DNA of 64,000 nt, taken from positions 65,943,134 to 66,007,133 of the forward strand of contig NC_077239.1 of assembly GCF_947179165.1 (NCBI RefSeq), written 5' to 3'. The first letter of the stretch is position 1. Each line of letters begins with the position of its first letter. Below, one piece after another: positions 22,242-33,914 of this stretch. A program made the position numbers and the translations under genes. The notes beneath the pieces were generated by a model that saw only the letters and a program-made list of their open reading frames with translations, had not been told where the DNA came from and did not search any database. The stretch is from Solanum dulcamara (lineage: Eukaryota > Streptophyta > Magnoliopsida > Solanales > Solanaceae).

Positions 22242-23250
22242 GAAAAAAATTGTCCGTGGTTAGCATGCTAGGCATGATTCCACGAGAAAGAAAAACATGT
22301 AAATCTAACTATTTTTATAGTATCCCGGTGTCATTAGTAGAGAATTGAATCAAAGATCGTAAAGCAAGATTCGGAAAAAGGTAAAATTAAAAAATAAAAT
22401 TAAAAACATGCTTTAGTTGATTACTAACAAACAACGACTTGTCTGGTGATTTTGAGTATTAATATTCTTTTCCTTAAATGACTTGTAAATGACATGCGTG
22501 TCGAGGAAGGAAACCAAAAAAGAACTTGTAAAACTTAAGGATTGACTGGAGTAAAAAAGCTTGAAATTCAGGTGCAATAGTGCATAGATTGCTTAAGGGT
22601 TAACCAAAGTCAATCTTTGTCGTTTTCTATGATTTGGGGCATGAGATTGCTTCTCGTGTCTATAAACACAGCTAGAAGTATTGACCCGTACCAATATGTT
22701 GGTGCATGAAGAAATAGAAGAGACCTACTTGGTTAATGTGCAAAGAGTAAATTGTATGCATTAATTAAGGCTCACTCTCTGCAAGTATCAATATATATTG
22801 TTCTGCGAAATTAGAAAGAGGATAATCACTTTAAGTCTTATTGTATGTTCTTTGTGTTTAGTTTAACTCTTATTTTTATCTTGTTCTCTGTTTTTAGTTA
22901 TTTAGTAAAATATATGTAACAGAAATTCTAATTGAATTAGTTCAAAGAAAAAGGAGCTACAGAAGATTTACATTGTTGGCCCTATGCTTACACAGACGAT
23001 CATACATCTAGTTTTTGAATAAAATTTAAAATCATATTTTATCTGGAGGATGAAGTCGCAGGAGATTCAGTAGAGGAGATAGAGCTGGTAAGGATGACCA
23101 TTAAGTTGGACTTTGTAAAATCTGACTCACTTAATTGGGCTATTAAGTTGGACATTGAATGCGAGTGATCTTGAACTTTTGATCTTGCCCATGGACAAAA
23201 CTTCAAGTTTAAGAGGTTCTGACCTCTAACCTTGAAACGTTTGTCCATGA

Positions 23251-23255
23251 GATAA
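23251..23255. repeat. Target-site duplication, left copy (GATAA)
   Basis: GATAA before the LTR start TGTCACG, repeated exactly at 26704-26708. Confidence 0.85.
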
Positions 23256-23924
23256 TGTCACGCCCCGGGAGGGTACCCTAGACGTAACCGAAACTCAGGA
23301 ACCATTTCTGACTCCCAAGCGAACCACATAGCTTGATCACACATCCGTTCATTCATTCATTCAGCGGAAAGTTGAAAAATAAAGAATAATTTAGCGGGCA
23401 ACTCAAATCACCCATCCAACTCAAAGAATAAAGGTCATGGGCCAACAGATCAACTAAAATATTTGTCATAAAAAAATAGTTTGACAAGAATAATTTAAGG
23501 AACGAAATACTCAATCGACCCTTCACTATCTAGTCTATGAAGCCTCTATCACTACTATATAATTGGTGCCAATGACATGTTCATGGCTACCTCAAATAAA
23601 AATAGAAAGGGCTAACTCGATGCAAGATTACATAAGCGGTGTCCTCCGAAAGTGGGGAAGGACTCACCAATACGCTGGGTGTGTATAGATCTTCAATGGT
23701 GCTTCTATTGACGATCTCTTAAACATGTCTCTGCATCATGAAACGATGCAGGTCCAAATGGACGTCAGTACGTGGAATGTACGAGTATGTAATATGGCAG
23801 AATAAAACATACCTCAAGGAAGAATATCATCGATCCAAATATCTCACATCAGAAAGATAAGAGAGACTCAAATAAGATAAGTCTAAAGTAAGAATACATT
23901 TTTAGACAAAGACCAATCATATAC

Positions 23925-24110
23925 CATACAATCCAATCCAATCATGTACAATACAGTGCAATTATATCATTCAATTCAATTCAATCATATACTGTTAACT
24001 CGAAGTCAATCACATATCATCTAATCCAATCACTCATATATCCATCCAAATCATGTACAATCCAATCACAACTCGTCTAACCCAATCCGACCATATACCC
24101 TCAACTCAAC
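23925..24110. repeat. Minisatellite in the solo LTR
   Basis: Imperfect units of CAATCCAATCATGTACAAT type, shorter and more diverged than the array at 4260-4460. Confidence 0.55.
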
Positions 24111-25997
24111 AATTAACTCGAAGGACTCAACTCAATAAATAAGTAACAACTCACTCAAGTGTCCTAAGTCTAACAAGAAATGGTTTAGACGGGACCAAAT
24201 CACATGCCACTCAACTCAACTGACTCGGAGTACTATCAAGACCTAAATGGGAGTTTCTCTTATCCGACAACCATCATCTATGAGCCAGTGATAGTACAAC
24301 AAACAGACGTTGTTGCCATGTCCGTCCATACCTTGCCAGGGCATGAACGCCTCCCTAATCATGGATACCATCGATTAGTCAAGTCCTATCATTTCAGGAC
24401 AATAAAATGGGAAACATCCGACTTTAACGGTTCAATCCCACGGGAAGCATCCGACTTTAACGGTTCCATCCCTACCTATGTTGGCGGCGTAGTTTCTGGG
24501 GTTCGAGTATGGACTATACTCTCACCCGCTTCGGTCCTCGATACTCCTCCCATGACTCCATGCTCATAAGACTCCATCCAATCATCTCAAACAAGCCCTC
24601 ACGGCTAGTTTCATTTAGAACCTTGCCAACTCATCAACTCTATCCTCAATTCAACTCAATCGAGTCATAATGGCAAGTCTCATTGGACTCTTTTCAAAAC
24701 TCAACTCAAATCCGGCCTCATTGGACTTCTTTCAAATCGACTCATCTCAAATCATCAAACTCTTCTCTTTAAAATTTGTACAATCTCAACTCAATGAATG
24801 CAGGAAATATTTTGTACATTAAAATATAATTTCAACTCCTCAACTCAATCTCAAAATAGATATTTTAATGTAAAAATATTCAACTCATTTAAAGGCTCCT
24901 CATACTCAACTCATACTTAAACTCCTTTCTAAATCAAAGATGAAACTAATAATTTTTTAGACTCAAAATAGTATGTAAATAGTTTATGCAAAAAGGTTCA
25001 CAAATAATTTATTTAAAGCTCCTCCTCAAAAGATCATTTATTTTCAAAATATTCCTAAGACTCCAATCAACTCAAATTATGCACATCACATACCACAAAA
25101 TCACATTAGACTCCAATCCACTTCATCACACAACATCCTCATCAACATAACCTCTTCATTCACATCATCGTCAAATACCATTATTCACATCATCATCAAA
25201 CATCATCATCACATCATCATCATCATCAAACATTATCATCACATCATTTTCAAATATCATCATCACATCAATCGTCAAACATCTATTCCAAAATCCTTAT
25301 TTTAGTCCTATGTTCAATTTATGAAAGCAAAAAGACATTCTTAACTATCCAATTCATTCTTTTCATTCCAATCAATACACATATACACAAAACCATCCAT
25401 CTCAACTCAAGACAAATTATGACCAAAGAAATCTCATCTTGGGTTCATGTGAATGAAACATGAATCCATACTCTCAACAAAACTCAACTCAAAAATATCG
25501 TCAACATCTATAAATCTATATACAAAGATACATTTGTAGTCAATAATTATGAAAGATAACTATTTAGTAACTCAAGTCATTAAAAACATCAATCAACCAA
25601 TAGTAGCAAAAAACATTCTATAGTTTAGGAAAACTTTCAAGAAAAACCTTCTTAGAAGGTTCAACTCTTTCACAACTCCTATCCAACACATCATGGGCAT
25701 ATGGAAGAACTCAATTCATATTTTAGGTTAGCCTTACATACCTTGTGAAGACTTTGAAGAGACCTAGTTGTTGGGTCTTCAATGGGAGACTTGAATCCTT
25801 GAAGCTCTTGGAACAAATCCTTGTTGGAAATGGAGAAGAAGAAGAAGAAGAGAGAGGGATTTTCTAGGGCTTTTTAGAGAGAGGGTGAGGGATTGAAAAA
25901 TGGTCCCAAAACGTGCTAAGGCTGATACATATATAATTTGGGACAAATTCCCAAATTTGCCCTTTCTCCAAAATTCTGAAAAATAGGCTGAAAATGC

Positions 25998-26285
25998 TCC
26001 TGGCGCGATAGTGGCGCGTCGCACCATTGCAGCGCCAGGTCGATTAGGCCTAAAACCTGCACACCCGTTAGTGGCGCGCCGCGCCAAGGACCAAACTACT
26101 GAGGAGTGTTCTTGGCGCGATAGTGGCGCGTCGCGCCCTTACAGCGCCAAGCCCAAGTTTTCTGGTTTCTGGAAAATAGGCTTGAAAAACCCTGCTACCC
26201 AATAGTGGCGCATCGCGCCAGGGACCAAACTACTGAGGCATGTTCCTGGAGCGATAGTGGCGCGTCGCGCCCTTGCGGCGCCAAG
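25998..26285. repeat. GC-rich palindromic block in the solo LTR
   Basis: The same GGCGCG..CGCGCC unit and GGACCAAACTACTGAGG duplication as in the Tekay LTRs. Here more CpG sites are intact, so this copy lies closer to the ancestral form. Confidence 0.7.
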
Positions 26286-26703
26286 GCCATATTCCCAGCA
26301 GTTGCAACCCAGGCCTAAAATTCCCGTCGATCTAGTTCGTCTTAGGATCATCATATCTTTTGACTCCGAACTCCAAAAATTACATTCTTGGTGGCGTTGG
26401 AAAGAAGACTCAACGACCTTTAATTTGGTAGGTCGTGGTCCATCCAGTTCATCATATTTCAAACGATATGGTCATTAGAAGTCGACCTTTATACAAACTC
26501 CTTCAAAAACTTACCCAAGACGAATTCTTTTGGACTTAGCTCGGTCCTAGGGGTCCTTTGTGACCCCACATCACCTCTAACACTCTTTCAATTTCTTGGA
26601 GAATCATCTTAACTCATGCATATATGTCACAATACTAGTGTTCGACCCTACCCGAATACAAGGAGGGTCCGAATCTTAGGGAAAATTTTTGGGGAGTGTT
26701 ACA

Positions 26704-26708
26704 GATAA
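26704..26708. repeat. Target-site duplication, right copy (GATAA)
   Basis: Exact repeat of 23251-23255. Confidence 0.85.
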
Positions 26709-28395
26709 GCAGTGTTCAAGACATGTTATTGAGTGTAATTTCCTATGCGCTTAATTAGTTTCAAGCAAAAAATCTATTAATGTATGTTATTTTATTTCAA
26801 TATCCTAATTATGTACTGTTTCACGGGACACAATTTCATGAGTACTTTATTTGGACACCGCTATTTAACTCGTACCTATTTTAAATATTTTTTGCACATC
26901 TAACCATTTCAAAGCAATAGTAGACATGAAATTAGTAAAGCTTAACTTCAATCAATGCATATATGACTTGTTCAAAGTGGTTAGACTTGTAAATTTTAAT
27001 GCAATGTGAATATTTCTTAAATAAAAATAACATACTTTGTGTAATTTCCCTAGTAAAATTTGAAAGGATGGTATGTACGCATACTTTACATCTGACATAC
27101 ACATACATCATGCTGGCTTCTATTTGATTAAACAATAATTTATTTGTTTTAGAAAAAAATTATGTGATCTGAAGAATTATAAATAAACGGTATCAATATA
27201 TAGAGTTGTCAACATGGACTGCTCAACCTAACCCTAAAGAGTTAACGAGTTAAATGGGTTAGGACGGGTTAATCCTTTTAACTAAAGAGCCTATAAAATA
27301 GCAGTCCAACCCAGTCCTAAGTGGGCTACATATTGGGACAGATTGATCCTTCAATCAAAAGATGAACAACATTGGCCTCTTAGAAAGACTATCAAACATT
27401 GATAAACACAACTAATACGTCAAAAATTCACATGTCTATGAGTTGCACACACTTTAGTGGAATACTTACAAAACAACATAATAGACAAGATACAAAAGTC
27501 AACTTTCATAGAATTCATAAGAACAACATACATTGCATGATCATTTTTTTCATAAACTAGACAAGAAAGGATAAATAAAAAATTAGGTATAAACACAAAA
27601 ATAAAAGAAGTCAAATATTCATAGTTATAATAACTTTAATTGCCTAGTTTCTGAAGATTTGACAAAAATTAACACTAATTAAAATATATATAATAATTTT
27701 TTTAAAAATTCACGACCTACAGGCTGACCTCTAAGACTCGCGGGTTGAGCCTATAAGGTTGGCAGGCCAAATGAGGTTGGTTTAAAAAGTCTCATTCCTA
27801 AATGGGCTTAAATTTTTTGGCCCAACCTCACTTAATTCAAGGATCGGATTGGGCCGGTGTCATAGGGCAAACCCATTTTGACAAGGGAAATTACACAACT
27901 AAGCTAATATATAAAACTTAATTATGATATATAACTGCAGTTTTAAATAATTACAAATAAGGGTTGTAGTTTAATATTTTAGCTATGAAGTGGGCCCCAC
28001 ATTGGAAGGTTTAAGGGGTTTGTATCAAATCAATGTCTTTCAAATCTTATACAAATCTTTTCACCTTCTCTCTTCCCTCAAACTCCTTTTTTCTCTCATC
28101 TTTTCACCTTTTCACCTTTTCTCTCCCCTCAAACTCGTTTCTCACTCAAAAGAATCGATCATCTTCTCCATAAATATCTCATCACGGTAAAAATTTAATT
28201 TTTTTTTTCATTTTTTCCCTCCTAATTTGAAGCATTCATTATACATCAGATTTAATTATTCAAGTAAAAACATTTGTATTAGTGTGTATATTATTTGCGT
28301 GTATATAATATAATTATACTAATTTACAATTTTAATTATAGTCTATATTTTTTGCACAAATTTTACAAATTATGTTAATGTTGATTGATTATTAG
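26709..28395. other. AT-rich intergenic DNA around a hAT-like element
   Basis: No supported gene. Besides the element at 27206-27884, a pyrimidine-rich stretch (TTTTCACCTTTTCACC type) lies at 28040-28145. Confidence 0.5.
27206..27884. mobile_element. Candidate hAT-like non-autonomous DNA element
   Basis: Imperfect terminal inverted repeats: TTGTCAACATGG at the left and, read inward from the right, TTGTCAAAATGGG. The subterminal regions are built from GGGTTAG, GGCCCAAC and CCAACC words in both orientations, typical of plant hAT MITEs. It is about 680 bp with no transposase. I could not find an 8-bp target duplication, so the ends are approximate. Confidence 0.42.
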
Positions 28396-29224
28396 GTTGT
28401 CCAATATATGATCAAAGAAGGTCCTAAGGAAGCACCTCATGAAAATGTTGATGTAATGGAAAATCTTGCCAAATATCTATAAGAAGATCAATTCAGACGC
28501 TTTTGTGAAATAGAATATTTTGTCAATTTGACTGCTATGAATCGTTGTACTGTTCAAGTACAGATTGTTAGGTGTTTCACGCAACTACAGTTAGAGGACA
28601 GTTCAAAAGATGAGTATTTGATTCACGTTAATGACACAACATTACTTTTCTCCCGTAGAGAGTTTTTACTTATATCGAGGTTGAAGTGTAGTGAGGACTG
28701 GTCAAATTTTGTGTTTGACACTGAATAGCCGAACAAATTGCTTGTTTAGTATTTTCAGGAAAGAGACAATGTCACTTGAACTGGTTCAAAGTTTTATTGA
28801 CAATGTATGGGGTGACAACGATGAAGATGCTATTAAATTTACAATTTTATATTTTGTGCATACCTTTCTGCTTTCTAAGGAGCCTAATAGTGTGTCTATA
28901 GAAAGATTTGAGTTTGCTTGGTAGAATCTGGTAGATATACTAATGATGTCTGGGGTGCAAAACTTTTGATGAACTCATTACGTATATCTATAAGAAGATG
29001 ACACCAACAGAAAAGTACTACAGATTCCATGGTTTCCCGCTTGCTATGCAAATATGGTTGTATGAATGTTGTTCAGAAGTTGACCCCAAAATTATTGTGA
29101 AGGTTTTTGATCAGATTCCAAGAATTCGTAACAGGGAGATGAAGAGTGAAAGACCTCATTTTGGTTTCTTAATGAATGGCATATTTCGTGACGACAATAA
29201 TCCGGTATGTGGATTTTCATTTGC
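28396..29224 (+). pseudogene. DUF1985-domain pseudogene (transposon-associated)
   Basis: Three consecutive open pieces in different frames read as one protein. 28528-28728 ends FSRREFLLISRLKCSEDWSN; 28735-28924 contains WGDNDEDAIKF, HTFLLS and VSIERFEF; 28998-29224 contains YRFHGFPLAMQIWLYECC, VDPKIIVKV and DQIPRI. This is the DUF1985 domain, which in Solanaceae and Arabidopsis occurs in families often carried by Mutator-like or other transposons with Ulp1-type C48 protease domains. No protease part is present. At least two frame changes and several stops (TAG after VFDTE, TAG after FEFAW) break it. The right edge abuts an unrelated gag fragment on the other strand near 29235. Confidence 0.75.
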
Positions 29225-29237
29225 AATTAATTTCTTT

Positions 29238-29649
29238 ATATAAGGTCCAAGAAACACTCCTTTGAACTCTTTCCAATTCATGGGATCCGCCTCCTTGGGC
29301 CTCTCACTCTTCCATTGATCAAACCAAATCCTAGCGACACCTCTCAATTGATAAGTACCCAACTCCACCTTCTCCTTCGAAGTCACTCCCATAATATCCA
29401 CTATCTTATACACCTCATCAATAAACTCTTGAGGATCCTCATCAATTTTCAAATCATGAAACTCGGGAGGGTTCCTTTTTACAAAATCTCTTACCTTAGA
29501 AGCCGGAGTAGGAGCATTAGGAGGAGCAACAACCCCTTGGTTGGCCACCACATGATCTAACATAATGATGCGGTCCAGAACTCGGCATTGGTCATTTGGT
29601 CAACGAGAGGATCATTAACTTGAGGGACTTGTTTTTGTGGAGGCATTTT
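29238..29649 (-). pseudogene. gag 5' fragment, Ty3/Gypsy family C
   Basis: On the minus strand, the ATG near 29647-29649 starts MPPQKQVPQVND, the MPP start seen in the other gag genes. A frame change near 29565 leads into the open piece with FVKRNPPEF, LKIDEDPQEFIDEV, KVELGTYQLRGVARIWFDQW and MNWKEFKGVFLG, the N-terminal half of the plant Gypsy gag domain. It is cut at about 29238, where the DUF1985 remnant begins. No zinc knuckle or pol follows, so the element kept only its 5' LTR, leader and half a gag. Confidence 0.8.
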
Positions 29650-29846
29650 CTAAAAATTGCAAAGGCCAATTGTTAAGAAAAGAACCTTAAGGCACAACTC
29701 TGCCGCACGACATAGATCATGAAAGAAATGACACATTTCCCTAAATGCCTCATAGACTACTATTTATATATGTGGCGCGCTTCATACCGATGAACAAGAC
29801 TCTATTCGATGCGACATGTTAGACACCCTATGATACTTGAATCTTG

Positions 29847-29860
29847 TAGTCTAATACCAA
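29847..29860 (-). promoter_or_regulatory. Decayed primer-binding site, family C
   Basis: On the minus strand TTGGTATTAGACTA lies three bases inside the LTR end TGACAAAC. It resembles the tRNA-iMet site TGGTATCAGAGC with C-to-T and other changes. Confidence 0.55.
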
Positions 29861-29863
29861 GTT

Positions 29864-32527
29864 TGTCACGATCCAGACTAGGGCCTAGTCATGACACAGT
29901 GATTGGGAACCCGAAGGTTCCCAACCAAGCCTCTTAGCATATATCGCATTTATAAGATAAGGTAAAATCTTAATAAAGACAAGCAGAAGAATAATTTTAA
30001 AAATGGAAGTCTAGAAATGAAAAATGAAAACTCAACTCATATGTCCAAATGGACTACACGAACTCTTTGTCTAAACATGCCTCTATTATACTAACATAAG
30101 TGGGGGCATAGAATAAGCCACTAGCTCCCAAACAAGAAAAAAACATCTCAAAATAGCAACATAGTCTAGATGTAGCAAGGAAAGAAATAAGCTCGATAGG
30201 TAGTCCACGAAGCATGAGGACTTACCAAATCAAGTGAACAAGTCTTCTATCTAGCCACGAGAGTGTGTAGGGTGATCATCGAGTCCTACACTACAACACA
30301 ATATAGGCAAATATAAGTATACGTTAGTGCTTTGAATGTACTAAGTGTGTAACCAATGCAATACATGAGATAAAAATAATGGTGGATGATCAAGTCTAGA
30401 ACATATAATAAGTAAACGATTTATACGTGATAATGAATCAAGAGTAAGGTTAATGTCATTTAAAACCATAATAAAATCTTATGTAGAGAACTTGTATAAT
30501 GCATGTATAGTCATGAGTCATAATGAGAAATCATAAAAAGAGCTTGTAAGTTCATAACTAGTAGTAAGGGTCATAAATCATATCGAGAGTCATAAAACCA
30601 TAGGTGAGAGAGACATACTTTACTTTGTGGGGGACATATTAACTATAGTAAGAATTACCTTAAACATTGGTAAAGGAGACCTTGTACCTTTGTGAGAGCG
30701 ACCGTTAACCGACATAAACCATGTGATCTATAACATGGAGTCCCGATGTTACCCCTACACCAGAAGAAAAGGGGAGACTACTTGCCAAGGTAGACTCCAT
30801 CATGCTTAAGTGGATCCACTAAGCTACACTAAGGATCGAGCCTCAACTAGGGTGACCCTCAAAGGAATTAAGCCTCTTCTGCGGGTGATCCTTTATCCTA
30901 TAGTGTCACATAGTTATGGGATAATGGGATATTTGTACGGGTCTCTTTCCTTTACTACGGGAGAGAATGCCCATCCCAAGGTCCACTTGGTGCTAGGTAA
31001 ACTCTCAATAGAAAAGACAAACCATAAGACATAAAGTCAACATCATGTGGGGGGGGGGGCATATCTATTACCTGTCCACTCTTGATAAGAATATAATTAT
31101 AAAATCGCTCCTTAACTTTATCTCACGTAATGTGAGTATAGACTTTCCACCATTATATATCTTTATTCGTAAAACAACTTTAGGGCCTTAACTCACTCTA
31201 CCATTACTTGCTTGAAATGTCATAAAAACATCATTCATAACCTCATTTATATAAAGCATATTTAAACTCATTCATAGACCTTGTCAAACATTCATAAAGC
31301 TTTCATTGGATATAACTTGAAATTCGAGATCATAACTTATACTTGTAAATTTGGGTAAAACATTCATACATGATCAATTGGATTGGAATTCATAGAGTTT
31401 GAGTGAAAATATACATGACCATATACTTCATATCAATCTACATATATTTCATGAAGATGCAATCAATTTGAAACATAATCGAATGTACCAATAATCCATA
31501 TGATAAACCTAAATATCAATGTAGGAAATTTATAGAAAATCATTGAAATCATGATTTATAATCTTCACCAATATTCCATAAGTCTCAAACATCATTTATA
31601 AAGCCTTCATTGAGAAACCCTTTGAAACTAATCATAAAAGGGCATCCCGGTGCATTAAAACTTCTGTTATGCGCAGAGTCCGAGGAAAGTAATCATAGTT
31701 CATGAAAATCATCATTGAAAATAGCATTATGCACGGGAATTCATTATTCAACTAGAAATCATGCAATTAATGTAGAATTATGCTTATAATGATCATTGAT
31801 GACAATTTAAAATTTTAATTGAAATAACTCGATGCAATTCATCAAGCTAGGGTTAGAAACCAATGAAATCTAAGGAGATTTTTGAGAAAAATCTTGAAAC
31901 TACAATGGTGAAAGAAACCCATGGATCAATCTCCAAATATCTTGATGAAATCAACTCAGAAATTGAGAAGGAATCTTGATGAAACTTGAAACCCTACCTT
32001 GAATTTATAGGAGAAACTTGAGAGAGATTTGATAGTCTTGCCTTAGAAAAATTTATGAGGATGAATAGAATAGAAGAGGAATATGAAGAATTAGGTTAAT
32101 ATAGACTTTGAACTTAGCCATAAAAGTGTTTAGGTTCATTGAACCAAATTTGGAAAAAGGCAAAAATACCCTTCACTAAACTTCAGAAGACCCTGATTTC
32201 AGGGCCTTTGATCTTTTCTTACAAGTCGTAATTACGACTTGTCAAAGTCCTTACAGTTCGTAGACCCATTCGTCCTACAGGTCTTGAAAACCTGTAAATT
32301 TCCTGAGTCTCTAAAGTTTCATTACGAGGGCCTTCTACGAATCATAATCATGTCTACGAGTCGTCAACATGACTCGTAGAATCTCCTTCACTTGATTCCA
32401 TTTCCAACCTCAATACCACTTCTATGAGTCAGTCCTACGACTCGTAGGTTGAGTTGTCAACTAGAAGACAATCCAAAATTTCCTTCATTTTTTCCTTCGT
32501 TTCAACTTTCCAACTTTCGGGGTCTTA
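29864..32527 (-). mobile_element. 5' LTR of a truncated Gypsy element, family C
   Basis: Starts TGTCACGATCCAGACTAGGGC on the plus strand (3' edge of a minus-strand LTR) and ends near CGGGGTCTTAAAA, a decayed form of the GGGGT.TTACA edge. About 2.66 kb, non-coding. A run of G occurs near 31050. CTACGA/TCGTAG motifs fill 32218-32446. With the gag fragment to its left it forms the 5' part of a minus-strand element whose 3' part is gone. Confidence 0.72.
32218..32446. repeat. CTACGAGTCG / CGACTCGTAG motif cluster in the family-C LTR
   Basis: At least six variants of TACGAGTCGT and ACGACTCGTAG, in both orientations, occur close together (for example 32355-32380 and 32438-32446). The motif is the same as at 8600-9170 in a family-A LTR, whereas the surrounding LTR text differs. 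Confidence 0.55.
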
Positions 32528-32529
32528 AA

Positions 32530-33745
32530 AATAGTCTATTCATGCATGATTTGAGTAAATTGCATGTTTTTAATAAGTTTTGCAATGACCTTTATGCTAT
32601 GAATTTCATGTTTGAAGTTATGAATTTATGATCAAGGATTTATGTATGATTTATGAAAGTTATGTATGATGATTCAAGTATGTTTTCAAATTTAAAACCA
32701 TGAATTGTGAAAGGTTTTCTCACAATATATATGTTATGATTATTTGGATGCTTAAAAAGGTAAGTGTCCACAAGTTCAAATTATGACCACGATTTTCAAG
32801 GAGCTATTCTTATGTTATATTTTCATGATATTGGATTGGTTGATTTACATTTTCTAATGACTATGTTTTATGTATTTTGTTGGGATTTACTTAGCACTGA
32901 GCAAACTTTATGGCGGGGATCCACGAGTGAACCCTAGTAACAACCGTTAGTTCCAAAACTACGTGCCACCAAAGGTTTGCCTTTGAAGCTTAGCTAGTAG
33001 ATCGACATAGAGCTTATCTTTATATTTATGATACGGAGTCTATCTTGGAAAGAAGTCTCTCTCTTCTTGGTTTGGGAGTTACATCGAATTTCATGTTATA
33101 GCTCACATGGTGTTACATGTCGGTTATGGTTAATATCACATACGTATATGCTATGTTAAAAGTTTTTTTGATGTTTTATGATGCATTGACCATATGCTAT
33201 GTCTTAAAAGTATTTTCAAGTTTTACTCATGTTTTTATGCTATTGGTCATGCATCATATGTTCATATTGACTATTTCCGATTATCATTATTCATCTATAC
33301 TTCTCACATACTTGGTGTATTCCATGTACTAATTCATATTTTCCCCTACATTGTATCATAATTTATGTCTAACGATCACCACGCACACTCCACTCGTGGC
33401 TAGAGCTTGATATACTATTTCCATTTATTGGTGAGTCCTTATATTTTGAGGACGTGATATTTATGATTTATATGGTTTCTTGACTTTTATTCCTTATGTT
33501 GGTGAGTTAGGATCTTGTCCTATGCCCGTTTATAGTAGTAAAGGCATGTTAGATGTTCATGGAGTTTATGTTAGCTTCTTTCCATTGGACTTTGAGTTTG
33601 ATTCCTTATTTATCGAGACATTCACATTTAAACCTTTATTCCGCATTTATGATGTTTCTTGTTATGTCTTAATTACCTTATGTATACTCGTGAATGATAT
33701 GGTAAGAAGCTTGGTTGGAGGCCTTCGGGATTCTAATCATTGTTC
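32530..33745 (+). mobile_element. Partial LTR, family C, opposite orientation
   Basis: Its text is recognisably the reverse complement of parts of 29864-31800 (for example AGCTTGGTTGGAGGCCTTCGGGATTC against the GAGGCTTGGTTGGGAACC context). Both ends are truncated: it begins mid-LTR and lacks the TGTCACGATCC edge and primer site. It is followed by a leader with GTGCGCCACATCTATGAATAT, matching the leader of the minus-strand copy near 29770-29790, and by a plus-strand gag. Confidence 0.65.
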
Positions 33746-33914
33746 ACACTTAGGGTCAAGCAAAGTGTTATTCATATGTGTGAAGTGCGCCACATCTATG
33801 AATATAAAGTTATGAGGCATTTAGAAAACTTCACTTTCATCAGTCTTATCTAGTGTGATAGAGTTTAACACTAAGGTTTTCCTTCCAATGCTTTCTCTTT
33901 GCGATTACAGAATC

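Larger units (their letters stand above)
20709..23250. other. Non-coding DNA with hairpins and a tandem duplication
   Basis: No supported gene. It contains two short inverted repeats (21060-21132 and 21167-21214) and a 132-bp tandem duplication (21978-22241). A short open stretch at 21620-21730 (ending in an AAGTAAG splice-like word) has a coding look but I do not recognise it. The rest is AT-rich. Confidence 0.5.
23256..26703 (-). mobile_element. Solo LTR, family A (Tekay-like)
   Basis: 3448 bp. Starts TGTCACGCCCCGGGAGGGTACCC and ends GGAGTGTTACA, with a perfect GATAA duplication and no internal genes. It combines parts found separately in its relatives: the AATCATATACAATCC minisatellite of the 3605 LTR (here near 23925-24110) and, on the right, the GAA microsatellite, TATA-like word and GGCGCG block of the 9951/17477 LTRs. 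It also has a local duplication of the GGGAAGCATCCGACTTTAACGG type at 24409-24465 and a CATCATCAT-rich stretch at 25150-25270. Confidence 0.92.

Noticed and set aside
24204..24569. 121-codon plus-strand frame
   Set aside because: Lies in the solo LTR at 23256-26703 and is matched by broken frames in the sister LTRs, so it is not under coding constraint.
26011..26478. Open frames rich in Ala-Arg (MARRA-type)
   Set aside because: Produced by the GGCGCG palindrome block of the solo LTR, in both strands and several frames.
33117..33815. Open frames of 71 and 111 codons with hydrophobic stretches
   Set aside because: They lie inside the partial family-C LTR and match non-coding LTR text on the opposite strand at 29.9-31 kb.
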